From positions 59,428-123,427 of the forward strand of contig CAWDOP010000015.1 in the NCBI GenBank assembly GCA_963804005.1: a stretch of 64,000 bases of DNA, read 5' to 3'. The stretch is from JAGXRK01 sp963804005 (lineage in GTDB: Bacteria > Bacteroidota > Ignavibacteria > Ignavibacteriales > Ignavibacteriaceae). The notes beneath the pieces were generated by a model. It worked only from the letters and a program-made list of their open reading frames with translations, did no database searches and was not told the origin of the DNA. Each line of letters begins with the position of its first letter. The first letter of the stretch is position 1. Position numbers and translations under genes: made by a program. This document shows, in pieces, positions 28,195 through 37,081 of this stretch.

Positions 28195-28722
28195 TTAGTC
28201 ATTAGTTTTCTGACTTTGAACCTGTTCACATGCAATTTTTAATCTATCAAATGGTTCAATAAGATTTCTGTGTTCTGCGATTCTTTCAAGACTTTCTTTA
28301 ATACCTTGAAGTTCCGACTCAAACTTTTTAGATGTTTCAATATAAAGTTTTTCACCACTTGATTGCTTAATTTCTTCTGATTTTGATCCGGTTCTGGATT
28401 TTGATTTCTCATCATTGGTAATACGTAAAACCCTTATTGCCTGCTTACTGTTTGCACCAAGAAACAAAGGATCCTTAACCAAAATCAAATCAATTTGTTC
28501 ATTAATAGCGTTCAATAGCGGTACAGAAATAAGTTCAACAAGAACATGTTCCAGCAAAACATCGCCGTATAATGTTTTCTGAAATGTCGTTGGTTTAACT
28601 GGTGCGGTTACTCTGAACTCCAAAGGTTTTGTTTCAGCATCTGCAACAAGTATAGCACCCATTATTCCACCGTTATCTTCGAGGGTGTAGGTTTCTAAAA
28701 AAGCAATTTTTCCAATTTCCAT
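28195..28722 (-). CDS. Uncharacterised 175-aa partner of the SNF2-like protein
   Basis: I recognise no family. The N-terminal half is beta-rich (KIAFLETYTLEDNGGIMGAIL) with EFRVTAPVKPTTFQ and a helix-forming LLEHVLVELISVPLLNAI segment. Residues about 105-170 are charged and predicted to form a coiled coil (ETSKKFESELQGIKESLERI). There is no signal peptide. The gene ends 9 nt before the SNF2-like gene on the same strand, so they form a two-gene operon and the product may be a binding partner or adaptor. An AT-rich 500-nt gap lies upstream. Confidence 0.6.
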   Translation of the reverse strand: MEIGKIAFLETYTLEDNGGIMGAILVADAETKPLEFRVTAPVKPTTFQKTLYGDVLLEHVLVELISVPLLNAINEQIDLILVKDPLFLGANSKQAIRVLRITNDEKSKSRTGSKSEEIKQSSGEKLYIETSKKFESELQGIKESLERIAEHRNLIEPFDRLKIACEQVQSQKTND

Positions 28723-29157
28723 TTTTTAACTCCGCTAAATTGTTTGTAAAATATCAATAGGTTGTATGATTAACTTAACCTACTATATATCATGCTAAGT
28801 GCCAGAATTATGATTAGGGGCAAACATTTTTTAATAAGAAATTATTTCCTCCTATTTCCAGAATAAAAATTATTTAACGGGATAAAAACTAATGATTTAT
28901 AGAAAAAAACGAACTTTATCTTCGTTAAAAACTAAATCTGGCTAAATGAAAAGTAAATATTTCAGTTAGCATTAAATAAATTCCGATTTTCTATCATTTT
29001 AAACCTGATGTTATCTAAGCAAAATTTGAGTAAAAGACTTTATTGACCTTGTAAATATTACCGAATTGGAAAGATTTAATGCACAATTTTAATGCTAAAA
29101 CTGAGTAATAACTGCTTTAAGCCAAATTAAAATATAAAAATATAATTCAGAATTTGC
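28723..29157. other. Gene-free AT-rich spacer between divergent operons
   Basis: This stretch between the 175-aa gene and the feo promoter contains no convincing ORF, tRNA or palindromic repeat. It is very AT-rich and probably holds the leftward promoter for the SNF2-like pair, but I cannot point to a defined promoter there. Confidence 0.5.
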
Positions 29158-29186
29158 TTGACAATTTGAACCATACCATCTATTTT
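29158..29186 (+). promoter_or_regulatory. Candidate sigma70-type promoter of feoAB
   Basis: TTGACA at 29158-29163, a 17-nt spacer, then TATTTT at 29181-29186, about 40 nt before the feoA start. Sequence and spacing fit a housekeeping promoter well. The transcription start is not shown. Confidence 0.55.
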
Positions 29187-29190
29187 TAAG

Positions 29191-29203
29191 TAGACTTAAT
29201 CTA
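29191..29203. promoter_or_regulatory. Candidate metal-responsive operator in the feo leader
   Basis: TAGACTTAATCTA is a near-perfect palindrome (TAGA and TCTA arms around CTTAA) placed directly after the -10 element, where a bound repressor would block transcription. Half-sites of this type resemble DtxR/IdeR boxes more than the classical Fur box, although a Fur-family gene lies downstream of feoB. The regulator is inferred only. Confidence 0.45.
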
Positions 29204-29228
29204 AATAATTTTTTAATAAAAGTTAAAA

Positions 29229-29450
29229 ATGAGAACCGCTGCAGAATTAAAATTTGGAGAAAAAGTAATAATCGATGATTTAGATCAAACCAATCCATGT
29301 TTCAGAAGATTATTAGAAGTAGGCTTCACACCCGGTCAGGAAATTCAATTGATAAATACATCTGCATTTAATGATCCAATGGCTTTTGCGGTAAGAGGAA
29401 CTCTAATAGCGATCCGCAAAACTGAAGCTGACTGCATAATAGTTTTATGA
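29229..29450 (+). CDS. feoA: FeoA ferrous iron transport accessory protein
   Basis: 73 aa, standard FeoA length. It is an SH3-like small cytosolic protein needed for FeoB function. The LLEVGFTPGQEIQLIN segment is characteristic, followed by DPMAFAVRGTLIAIRKTEA. The stop overlaps the feoB start by ATGA, giving translational coupling. A sigma70-like promoter and a palindromic operator candidate lie immediately upstream. No strong Shine-Dalgarno is visible before the ATG, which is common in this lineage. No alternative start is plausible, because the frame is short and conserved from the first residues. Confidence 0.92.
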   Translation: MRTAAELKFGEKVIIDDLDQTNPCFRRLLEVGFTPGQEIQLINTSAFNDPMAFAVRGTLIAIRKTEADCIIVL

Positions 29451-31495
29451 AGTCTACTTCTCTTACCGATCTTCCACTGATTGCGTTAGTGGGCGCTCCA
29501 AATTCCGGCAAAACAACTCTCTTCAACTATTTAAGTGGGAAAAAATTTAAGACAGTAAACTATCCAGGTTCTACTGTTGAGTATTCCACAGCAAGCATTC
29601 TTCAAAAATATAACATTAACGCTGACCTGCTTGATTCACCCGGAATAATAAGTTTAAATCCCGGTTCTCCGGATGAAGAAGTTTCAATAAATTCGCTTTA
29701 TAGTCATCCAAAACTTGGAACGCCTGATCTTGTAATTGTAACTGTTGATGCAAGTCAAATCACACGACATTTGTTTTTAGCCAAGCAGCTTATTCATGCA
29801 GGCTTTAGATTAATAGTTGCATTAACAATGGTCGATTTGCTGAATAAAAGGCAATACAGCATCTCCGAAAATAAATTAAGTAACGAACTTGGATGCGATG
29901 TTATTGTTGTTAATGGAAGATCAGGCAAAGGTATTGAAAATCTCATTCTCTCTATTGAAAATAATTTAGCATCTGCAGAAATTGAAGGTAAAAATATTCC
30001 TTCAAGAACATTTACAGGTTCAGACAAAAATGAGTTGCTTTCCATCTATAGAGATATTGAAGAAATAGAACAAAGAGTTATTGAACCTGTCAACAAAATT
30101 GGTAATGATAGCGAAATCAATCTTGATAAAGTAAATTCATCATTAACAATATTAAATCCTACACTCAAAGAAGCAGTAAACAGACCTGATGAACTTACTT
30201 TAAGAATCGACAAAATTTTACTACATCGTTTTTGGGGATTATTCTTCTTCTTTGTGATAATGGCAATTACGTTTACGTCAATTTTTTGGTTTGCTCAACC
30301 ATTGATGGGTTATGTGGATGATTTCTTTGGAATACTTGCGCTCAGTGCTACGAATATACTTGGTGATACCTGGTATGGAAAACTGGTTTCAGATGGAATT
30401 ATAACCGGAACCGGTGCAGTGTTTGTTTTCTTACCACAGATATTAATTCTTTTCATGATTCTCGGATTGTTGGAAGATACAGGTTATCTTTCACGAGGAG
30501 CTATGTTGATTGACAAGCCTTTATCAAAAATCGGATTAAACGGTAAATCATTCGTACCAATGTTATCAGGTTTTGCTTGTGCAATTCCGGCAATGCTTGC
30601 TGCAAGAACAATTTCAAATAGAAGAGAAAGACTTCTTACAATTTTCATAATTCCTTTAATGAGTTGCAGTGCAAGGCTTCCTGTTTATGCGCTTCTCATT
30701 GCCTTTTTAACGCCTGGTGATAAACCATGGATCGGCGGAATTATACTAGCGATGATTTATATTTTCAGCATAATAAGTTCACTGATTGCGGCGGCACTGA
30801 TAAATAAATTTAAGAACAGATTAATAAAAGCAAAGGATGATTCGTCATTTATATTGGAGCTTCCAGCTTATCGAGTACCAAAACCGCTTACTGTAATCAG
30901 AAATTCCTATGAGAGTGCGAAGCAATATATTAACCACGCCGGTCCTATTATTTTGGTTTTTTCAATGATAATATGGTCCCTTACATATTTTCCAAATCAT
31001 TCACCGGAAATTCCGAATTTAGAAAATTTAGATAAAACCGAATTAGTTCAGCTCCAAAAGGCAGAAAGATTATCTTATTCGTATGCATCAGAACTTGGTA
31101 AATTTATTGAACCGATAATGCGTCCGATTGGAATGGATTGGAGAGTAGGAGTTTCTCTGATCTCAGCATTTGCTGCGCGTGAAGTATTTGTAAGTTCGCT
31201 TGCTTTGATATTTAAAGTTACTGGGAATGAAGAAAATCTTCAATCGTCGATTCTTTCCTCAATGAAATCTGCAAGAAATGAGAATACCGGTAAACTATTA
31301 TTTACTCCTTCAACAATAATCGGGTTAATTGTCTTTTTTGTTTTTGCAATGCAGTGTATTTCCTCTCTTGCTGTAAGCAGAAAAGAAACTGGAAGTTGGA
31401 GAATTCCTATTTTACAAGTGGTTTTATTTACATCTATTGCTTATGTTTTTACTTTTATAACTGTTAACGGATTGAGGATGCTGGGGCTTCCATAA
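29447..31495 (+). CDS. feoB: FeoB ferrous iron permease
   Basis: 682 aa, typical. The N-terminal GTPase domain has G1 GAPNSGKTT (residues 16-24), G3 LLDSPGI and a G4-position TMVD in place of NKxD. A linker domain ends near residue 260. The membrane part has Gate motifs, including LPQILILFMILGLLEDTGYLSRGAML and the pore segment GFACAIPAMLAAR, plus SAFAAREVFVSS near residue 577. It imports Fe2+ across the inner membrane. It is coupled to feoA, and a Fur-family regulator follows 75 nt downstream. The unusual G4 sequence may alter nucleotide specificity, but related FeoBs vary here. Confidence 0.93.
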   Translation: MKSTSLTDLPLIALVGAPNSGKTTLFNYLSGKKFKTVNYPGSTVEYSTASILQKYNINADLLDSPGIISLNPGSPDEEVSINSLYSHPKLGTPDLVIVTVDASQITRHLFLAKQLIHAGFRLIVALTMVDLLNKRQYSISENKLSNELGCDVIVVNGRSGKGIENLILSIENNLASAEIEGKNIPSRTFTGSDKNELLSIYRDIEEIEQRVIEPVNKIGNDSEINLDKVNSSLTILNPTLKEAVNRPDELTLRIDKILLHRFWGLFFFFVIMAITFTSIFWFAQPLMGYVDDFFGILALSATNILGDTWYGKLVSDGIITGTGAVFVFLPQILILFMILGLLEDTGYLSRGAMLIDKPLSKIGLNGKSFVPMLSGFACAIPAMLAARTISNRRERLLTIFIIPLMSCSARLPVYALLIAFLTPGDKPWIGGIILAMIYIFSIISSLIAAALINKFKNRLIKAKDDSSFILELPAYRVPKPLTVIRNSYESAKQYINHAGPIILVFSMIIWSLTYFPNHSPEIPNLENLDKTELVQLQKAERLSYSYASELGKFIEPIMRPIGMDWRVGVSLISAFAAREVFVSSLALIFKVTGNEENLQSSILSSMKSARNENTGKLLFTPSTIIGLIVFFVFAMQCISSLAVSRKETGSWRIPILQVVLFTSIAYVFTFITVNGLRMLGLP

Positions 31496-31569
31496 ATCTT
31501 GTAACCTTGAATTTGAATAGTATGAATTTTAATTTTTAATAAACATTAACTAAATCAACCGGAAAAAAA

Positions 31570-32019
31570 TTGAGTAAACTAAAAGCCGAGGAAATTTTCA
31601 GGGATTTTCTCAAAAGAGGCAAAAACAGAATTACTCCCGAGAGATTTGAAGTGCTGGATGCCGCTATTGACCACGATGGACATTTTGGTGCAGATGATCT
31701 TTATATTAAGATGAAAAATGCGAACTCAAGAGTTTCAAGAGCAACGGTTTATAATACTCTTGAACTTCTGGCACAATGTGAGCTTATCACCAAAAGAAAT
31801 TTCGGCGATCATATCAATCGGTATGAAAGCAGTTATAAAAAACAAACTCACGACCATCTTATTTGCATAGACTGTGGCAAGATCATTGAATTTTCAGATG
31901 CAAAATTTAAAAAATTACCAGCATCAATCAGTGACGAATTGGGTTTTATTTTCGATAGCTATTCTTTCAATATTTTTGCCCGATGTAAAGACAAGACACA
32001 ATGTGAAAAGAACAAATAG
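31570..32019 (+). CDS. Fur-family metal-dependent regulator
   Basis: 149 aa starting with TTG at 31570; no ATG gives a better N-terminus. The winged helix covers residues about 10-85, with SRATVYNTLELLAQCELI as the recognition helix region and the Fur-type FGDHINRYE. The metal-binding part has THDHLICIDCGKIIEF (His residues and CxxC), a C-terminal histidine is absent, and a second Cys pair is CKDKTQC near the end. It could be Fur, Zur or PerR; location directly after feoAB favours iron control. It probably uses structural zinc through the two Cys pairs. Confidence 0.85.
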   Translation: MSKLKAEEIFRDFLKRGKNRITPERFEVLDAAIDHDGHFGADDLYIKMKNANSRVSRATVYNTLELLAQCELITKRNFGDHINRYESSYKKQTHDHLICIDCGKIIEFSDAKFKKLPASISDELGFIFDSYSFNIFARCKDKTQCEKNK

Positions 32020-32060
32020 ATTTTAAGTAGAATTTTATCCATCCATTTAAAAAGAAAATT

Positions 32061-32777
32061 ATGAAAACAACTAAGTATCCACTTAGCTGGAAGAAAAAAG
32101 ATTTTTCAATAAAAATATTTTGTTCAATTCCCAACATTGCAACCGGCATTCTCATTAAGGCTTGTGATGCTCTTTTTGTAGTTGATCCCGGCGATGGAAT
32201 TTTAAGGGATCTAAATAAGGAAATCAAACCGAATGAGATATTAAAAATCTCAGATGTATTTATCACTCACGGACATCACGACCATATCGGTGGTGTATGG
32301 TCACTTCTTACTTATATGCGTGTGATGAATAGGAAAATTCCATTAAACATACATTATCCAAAGGGATGTGTTGAAATTGAAACTATTCATGGTGCTTTTC
32401 AGAAAGTATATGCAGGCTCTCTTTCCTACAAAATAAATTTAAAAATGATTGATGATAAAAAATCTTTAAGAAGCAAGAATGTAAGTATAAAATCCTTCCC
32501 TGTTATACATAAAGAGTATCTTCAGGATGGAATAGCAACAAGACAAGTTCCGGCACTTGGATACAATTTCACTTATAATAAAATGAAGATCTGTTACGGC
32601 GGTGATACTGCTTACTGTGAAGAACTCGTAAAGAATGCAAAGAATGCCGATCTTGCAATTATTGAGGCCGGACACGAAAATGAAAAAAATCAAGATGAAA
32701 TACATATGACAACTTCTGAAGCCAAATCAATCGGTGAAACAGCTAAACAATATTTTCTCGTTCACGTTCCCGAATAG
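32061..32777 (+). CDS. Metallo-beta-lactamase-fold hydrolase (ribonuclease Z-like)
   Basis: 238 aa, no signal peptide. The metal motif is THGHHDHIGG (HxHxDH), followed by further ligands around GGDTAYCEEL and IIEAGHE. The arrangement with a late GGDT resembles RNase Z/ElaC-type proteins, but the chain is short for tRNase Z and lacks an obvious flexible arm. It is therefore called a general metal-dependent hydrolase. It follows the Fur-family gene by 41 nt in the same direction. The substrate is unknown. Confidence 0.75.
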   Translation: MKTTKYPLSWKKKDFSIKIFCSIPNIATGILIKACDALFVVDPGDGILRDLNKEIKPNEILKISDVFITHGHHDHIGGVWSLLTYMRVMNRKIPLNIHYPKGCVEIETIHGAFQKVYAGSLSYKINLKMIDDKKSLRSKNVSIKSFPVIHKEYLQDGIATRQVPALGYNFTYNKMKICYGGDTAYCEELVKNAKNADLAIIEAGHENEKNQDEIHMTTSEAKSIGETAKQYFLVHVPE

Positions 32778-32804
32778 TCTTTTATTAATAAAATTAAGGA
32801 AACC

Positions 32805-33336
32805 ATGAAAAACTTTGTTCTATTTACTACATTATTGATAATCTCACTAAGCATGATAATTCTGGCTCAGGTTCAGGATGATCCTTATAAGTTTGAGGGT
32901 GAAAAATACTTTAGATATAAAAATGATTTCAGAAAAAGGTAAAAATGCTGAAGCCTACTTTTCATTCGATGATAAAAAATTAATTTACCAATCATCTTTT
33001 AATGATATGGATTGTGATCAGGTCTTTACTATGAACATTGATGGATCGGAAAAAAGTCTGGTATCTATCGGAAAAGGAAGAACTACTTGCGCTTATTTTT
33101 ATCCCGGACACGATAAAATTCACTTTGCATCAACACATCATTATGCTAATGATTGCCTTGCGCCGACGGATAGATCATAAGGTTATGTGTGGAAATTATA
33201 TGATGAATTCGACATATTTACTGCCAATCCTGATGGAAGTAATATTGTGCAACTTACAAATTCAGGAAAGTGTCTTGTTTTTGCATCAAACAGATTCAAT
33301 AAAAAAGATGGGAATACAAATATCTTCATTACCTAA
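32805..33336 (+). pseudogene. Disrupted TolB/PD40 beta-propeller exported protein
   Basis: An ATG at 32805 with a good Shine-Dalgarno (AAGGA, 4 nt upstream) starts a signal peptide and DPYKFEGEKYF, then hits TAA after 46 codons. The homologous sequence continues in the +1 frame (IKMISEKGKNAEAYFSFDDK, then QVFTMNIDGSEK), so one frameshift lies near 32905. That frame has an in-frame TAA at 33178-33180 and then resumes with DEFDIFTANPDGSNIVQLTN, FASNRFNKK and a stop. The middle blades present in intact PD40 proteins are missing. There are at least three lesions, so the gene is dead. The 60-100 aa ORFs within it are fragments. Confidence 0.8.
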
Positions 33337-33374
33337 TGGATAGAAGAAATAAATAAATAAATGAATTAATAATT

Positions 33375-35180
33375 ATGAGATTTATTATGAACAAAATGAA
33401 ATTATTTACTTTATTATACGTATTAGCTTACGTCAGCTTATCATTTCCTCAAGCTCCTCTTAATAGTGAAATAACCACTGAGGAAATCCAATATCATATC
33501 AACTTTCTCGCCTCTGGTGAACTTGAAGGAAGAATGACCGGGACGGAGAATCTTTTCAATGCTGCCGAATATATTAAAACTGAATTTGAGAGATACGGTC
33601 TTAAACCTTTCTTTAATGGAAACTATTTTCAGGAATACTCTTTTATAGCAGGAATTGAATTGGGCGAACAACTTTACTTAAAACTTCATTGGAATGAAGG
33701 TTCTTCCGATCTAATAATCAAAGAAGATTTTATACCACTTTCATTTTCTGATAATTTATCAATCTCAGGAAATCTTGTTTTTGCTGGTTACGGTATTTCT
33801 GCTGATGAAATTAACTATAATGATTATGAAAATATTGATGTGAAGGATAAGATAGTAGTAGTGTTAAGAAATCATCCGGATAGGAAAAATCCGCACTCTC
33901 AGTTTGACAAATATTCGTCATTAAGATTTAAAACATCCAATGCCCGCGATAAAGGTGCTGCAGGAATTATTATTATTAATGATTATGAAAAAGATACTGA
34001 TGAGCTAGTTGAATTTAAATATGATAATGCTTCTGCTATTACAGGTTTAATTGCTGTTAATATTAAACGAAATTTTATCGAAACTATTTTTCAGAATAAT
34101 GGTAAAGACTTAATGAGTATTGCTGATCAAATTGACAGCTCTCTCACGCCAAATTCTTTTGAAATTAAAAATGCTTCAATGGAAACAGATATTGAAGTAA
34201 AAAGAATCGAAAAGACAAGCTGGAATGTTGGCGCATATATTCCTGGTACTGATGTTAATTATTCAAATGAATATCTAGTAATAGGTGCACACTTCGATCA
34301 TCTTGGCTGGGGTGAACATAACTCACTTTATATGGGCAATGAACCTATGATTCATTACGGAGCTGATGACAATGCTTCAGGTACAACGGGATTGCTTGAA
34401 CTAGCTGAAAAATTTATGTCGGTTAAAGATCAGTTAAGACGAAATGTTGTATTTACAGCTTTTTCAGGAGAAGAAATTGGATTGTTAGGTTCTGGTTATT
34501 TAGTAAATAATTTTCCTGTTCCTATAAATGAAGTTGTTACTATGATAAATATGGATATGATTGGAAGGCTAAACGAAAATAATGATCTTATTGTTTATGG
34601 AACAGGAACTTCCACCAACTGGAAAGATATTCTGAACGAAAAAAACAATAATAATTTTAATTTAACTTTTAATGATGAAGGTTTTGGACCGAGTGATCAT
34701 GCATCTTTTTATGGAAAACAAATTCCGGTACTTTTTTTCTTTACCGGTACACACACTGACTATCATAAACCATCCGATACTGCGGATAAAATAAATGCAG
34801 AAGGTGAGGAAAAAGTCCTGCACTTTGTTTATGATATTGCTGAAGAAATCTTACAAGCTGAAGCAAAACCAAATTACCTTGCGGTTGAAAGAAAAGACCG
34901 TGGCAGAATGACAACTTCAAGAGTTTGGGTTGGAACCGTGCCCGATTTTGCAGGAGAAGTTGACGGTTATAAATTGGGCGGAGTTACCGAAGGCAGTCCT
35001 GCCGATAAAGCCGGATTAAAGGCGGGCGATATCATCACTTCATTTGGCGGAAAGAAAATTTCTAATATATATGATTTTACTTATGCAATTGGAAGTTTTG
35101 TGCCCGGCGATAAAGTTGAAGTAATTGTATTGCGCGGTGAGGAAGAGTTGAAATTTGAAATTGAACTTGCTTCAAGGTAA
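33375..35180 (+). CDS. Exported M28 aminopeptidase with PA and PDZ domains
   Basis: 601 aa; the start may also be the Met codons at 33387 or 33396. A Sec signal peptide ends near SLSFPQ. A PA domain (about 110-250: GYGISADEINYNDYENIDVKDKIVV) is inserted before the zinc peptidase domain. Ligands are visible as GAHFDHLGWG, the bridging Asp in GADDNASGT, FSGEEIGLLGS (catalytic Glu), MINMDMIGR, and a final histidine in GTHTDYHKPSDT. A C-terminal PDZ domain covers about 510-600 (GGVTEGSPADKAGLKAGDII). It should trim peptides in the periplasm. A strong terminator follows directly. Confidence 0.9.
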   Translation: MRFIMNKMKLFTLLYVLAYVSLSFPQAPLNSEITTEEIQYHINFLASGELEGRMTGTENLFNAAEYIKTEFERYGLKPFFNGNYFQEYSFIAGIELGEQLYLKLHWNEGSSDLIIKEDFIPLSFSDNLSISGNLVFAGYGISADEINYNDYENIDVKDKIVVVLRNHPDRKNPHSQFDKYSSLRFKTSNARDKGAAGIIIINDYEKDTDELVEFKYDNASAITGLIAVNIKRNFIETIFQNNGKDLMSIADQIDSSLTPNSFEIKNASMETDIEVKRIEKTSWNVGAYIPGTDVNYSNEYLVIGAHFDHLGWGEHNSLYMGNEPMIHYGADDNASGTTGLLELAEKFMSVKDQLRRNVVFTAFSGEEIGLLGSGYLVNNFPVPINEVVTMINMDMIGRLNENNDLIVYGTGTSTNWKDILNEKNNNNFNLTFNDEGFGPSDHASFYGKQIPVLFFFTGTHTDYHKPSDTADKINAEGEEKVLHFVYDIAEEILQAEAKPNYLAVERKDRGRMTTSRVWVGTVPDFAGEVDGYKLGGVTEGSPADKAGLKAGDIITSFGGKKISNIYDFTYAIGSFVPGDKVEVIVLRGEEELKFEIELASR

Positions 35181-35190
35181 AGAATTTGTG

Positions 35191-35219
35191 AGGCTGTCTT
35201 AATAAGGGCAGCCTTTTTT
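35191..35219 (+). terminator. Rho-independent terminator after the M28 peptidase gene
   Basis: AGGCTGTC (35191-35198) pairs with GGCAGCCT (35207-35214) over 8 bp with one G-T wobble around an 8-nt loop, followed by a run of T. It lies 11 nt after the stop codon at 35180. Confidence 0.85.
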
Positions 35220-35231
35220 ATTGGATTTATT

Positions 35232-35663
35232 ATGGAAATTTTTCAAAAAGAGTTTTATTTAAAACCCAGACCAAAGGGATTTCATTTAATCACAAATGAA
35301 ATAACACAGGAAATTCCCGAGTTAAAAAAATTTTCTTCCGGTATAGCTAATATTTTTATCAAGCACACTTCAGCTTCATTAACAATTAATGAAAATGCTG
35401 ATCCCGATGTTCGAACAGATATGAAATCATATTTTGAGAAGTTAGTCCCTGAAAATCTTTCTTACTTCGAGCATACATCAGAAGGACCCGATGATATGCC
35501 TGCTCATATAAAATCTTCCATTCTGGACAGCAACGTTAATGTTCCAATCACCAACGGCAATTTTAATCTCGGTATCTGGCAAGGAATTTATCTTTGCGAA
35601 CACCGAAACAATGCTGGTAAAAGAAAAGTTATTATTACAATTATCGGGAATAAAAATCAGTAA
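35232..35663 (+). CDS. YjbQ/UPF0047 family protein
   Basis: 143 aa, the usual size. Conserved histidine-rich segments are FIKHTSASLTINENADPDV, FEHTSEGPDDMPAHIKSSI and GIWQGIYLCEHR, which define the YjbQ family. Members have been proposed to act as secondary thiamine-phosphate synthases, but the physiological role is unsettled. There is no signal peptide. The gene begins 13 nt after the terminator of the M28 gene, so it needs its own promoter. Its last 7 nt overlap the convergent outer-membrane-protein gene. Confidence 0.88.
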   Translation: MEIFQKEFYLKPRPKGFHLITNEITQEIPELKKFSSGIANIFIKHTSASLTINENADPDVRTDMKSYFEKLVPENLSYFEHTSEGPDDMPAHIKSSILDSNVNVPITNGNFNLGIWQGIYLCEHRNNAGKRKVIITIIGNKNQ

Positions 35664-36298
35664 TAGAACCTAAATCCTACTCTTGCCATCAATCCGCTCA
35701 TATCATACGATCTTTCAAAAACTCTTGCCGGATATAATTCTGTACTTTCAACTTCATACGTGATACCAGGATTAGAGTTATGATAGGAAATTTCAGTAAA
35801 AACTTCAGATCTAGCACCTACACCAATTGATGCTCCTAAACCAAGTCTCCAATTAAAATCGAATGCGGCTTCAAATTCATCTTCTTCCGGATTTAGAAAA
35901 TTCCTGTAGTTAATTAGCAAAACTTCTGCACCAATTCCTCCCGTAAGATAAAATTGTGTTCTTGGATTAACAGGAAATTTTGCTATAACATTTAGCATAA
36001 CCGGAAAATCGTGAATATTTGTAGTTGCCCGTAGTTCGTTTAATGTACCTATAGTCCCGGTATAATAATTATCCAGTTCGGTAACTAATCTTTTATCAAC
36101 ATAATTTTTGTGAAACCAATCAAAACTTACATTCCAGCTAAAGTTTCGATCTATAAATTTACCTGCATCAAATCCAATAATAAATCCGCCATCAGTTGCA
36201 GATGGATTAAAATAACCAAGCTTTATTGATGATGTTCCCCACTGCGCGGATGCTATGCTGGTAATTAAGAAAGACAAAATCAAAAATGACTTTTTCAT
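35657..36298 (-). CDS. Outer-membrane beta-barrel protein (porin-like, small)
   Basis: 213 aa from the ATG at 36298, which follows an AGGAG Shine-Dalgarno and begins a clear signal peptide (MKKSFLILSFLITSIASAQ). A start nine codons upstream is less likely. The mature chain alternates hydrophobic and polar residues (SIKLGYFNPSATDGGFIIGF, and the final GLMARVGFRFYY ending in aromatic residues), as in small 8-stranded outer-membrane barrels of Bacteroidota. No enzymatic motif is present. The role may be structural or in adhesion. It converges with yjbQ and is monocistronic. Confidence 0.75.
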   Translation of the reverse strand: MKKSFLILSFLITSIASAQWGTSSIKLGYFNPSATDGGFIIGFDAGKFIDRNFSWNVSFDWFHKNYVDKRLVTELDNYYTGTIGTLNELRATTNIHDFPVMLNVIAKFPVNPRTQFYLTGGIGAEVLLINYRNFLNPEEDEFEAAFDFNWRLGLGASIGVGARSEVFTEISYHNSNPGITYEVESTELYPARVFERSYDMSGLMARVGFRFYY

Positions 36299-36589
36299 AT
36301 TTGCTCCTTTATTTGACTCCTTCATTTGCCAACAATAATGCCATCGACTTAATCATCTTTAACTTAAATAATTTTCAAACAAATAATGTTGAATGTACTC
36401 TGAGAAATACACAAATTATTAGTAAACTATACAAAGTGAATGGAATTCATAAAACTTGATTGTAGGATTGAGGATATTTTACTTCAACTTTCAGTTGAAC
36501 CTGAACTTTAATAATTATCCATCAATAATTGCAGTATTTAACTCAGTAGAATAAATTTAGAAAGCAAATTTTTAACAAATGGAGAAAGT

Positions 36590-37081
36590 GTGAAGAAAAA
36601 AGTTTTATTTGTTTGTATGGGAAATATCTGTCGTTCCCCCGCCGCTGAAGGTATTATGACTAAGTTAATTAAAGATATGAGATTTGAAAACAAAATAGTA
36701 GTTGACTCCGCAGGAACACTTGACTACCATCATGGTGAACCTGCTGATCCAAGAATGAGCAAACATGCTACAAAAAGAGGATATAAATTGACAAGCCGGT
36801 CAAGGCAATTCAATCCAGAAAAGGACTTTGATGAATTTGATTATATAGTTACAATGGATAATAATAATTATAAAGACATTCTTTCTTTAGACAGGAATAA
36901 AAAGTACAGTCATAAAGTTTATAAAATTGCCGAGTATTTTGTAAATAATAGCTATAACGAAGTACCGGATCCTTATTATGGTATCTCAGAGGGTTTTGAA
37001 ATAGTACTTGATCTATTGGAAGAAGGAAGTAAAAATCTTTTTGAAAAAATCAGGAATGAAATTGAATCAGAATCTGATTAA
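36590..37081 (+). CDS. Low-molecular-weight protein tyrosine phosphatase
   Basis: 163 aa starting at GTG 36590, with GGAG 5 nt upstream. The P-loop CMGNICRS places nucleophile Cys9 and Arg15, and the general acid is Asp in EVPDPYYG near residue 125. The whole chain is the LMW-PTP domain. It could dephosphorylate protein tyrosines, for example in exopolysaccharide control, or act on low-mass substrates. The next gene overlaps its 3' end by 26 nt, and its start has a Shine-Dalgarno inside this gene, so the pair is coupled. The partner is a fructosamine-kinase-like protein. Confidence 0.9.
   Translation: MKKKVLFVCMGNICRSPAAEGIMTKLIKDMRFENKIVVDSAGTLDYHHGEPADPRMSKHATKRGYKLTSRSRQFNPEKDFDEFDYIVTMDNNNYKDILSLDRNKKYSHKVYKIAEYFVNNSYNEVPDPYYGISEGFEIVLDLLEEGSKNLFEKIRNEIESESD

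Noticed and set aside
33038..33343. A separate 101-aa gene overlapping the PD40 region
   Set aside because: It is an alternative frame of the pseudogene; the protein shows no domain, while the other frame retains PD40 blades.
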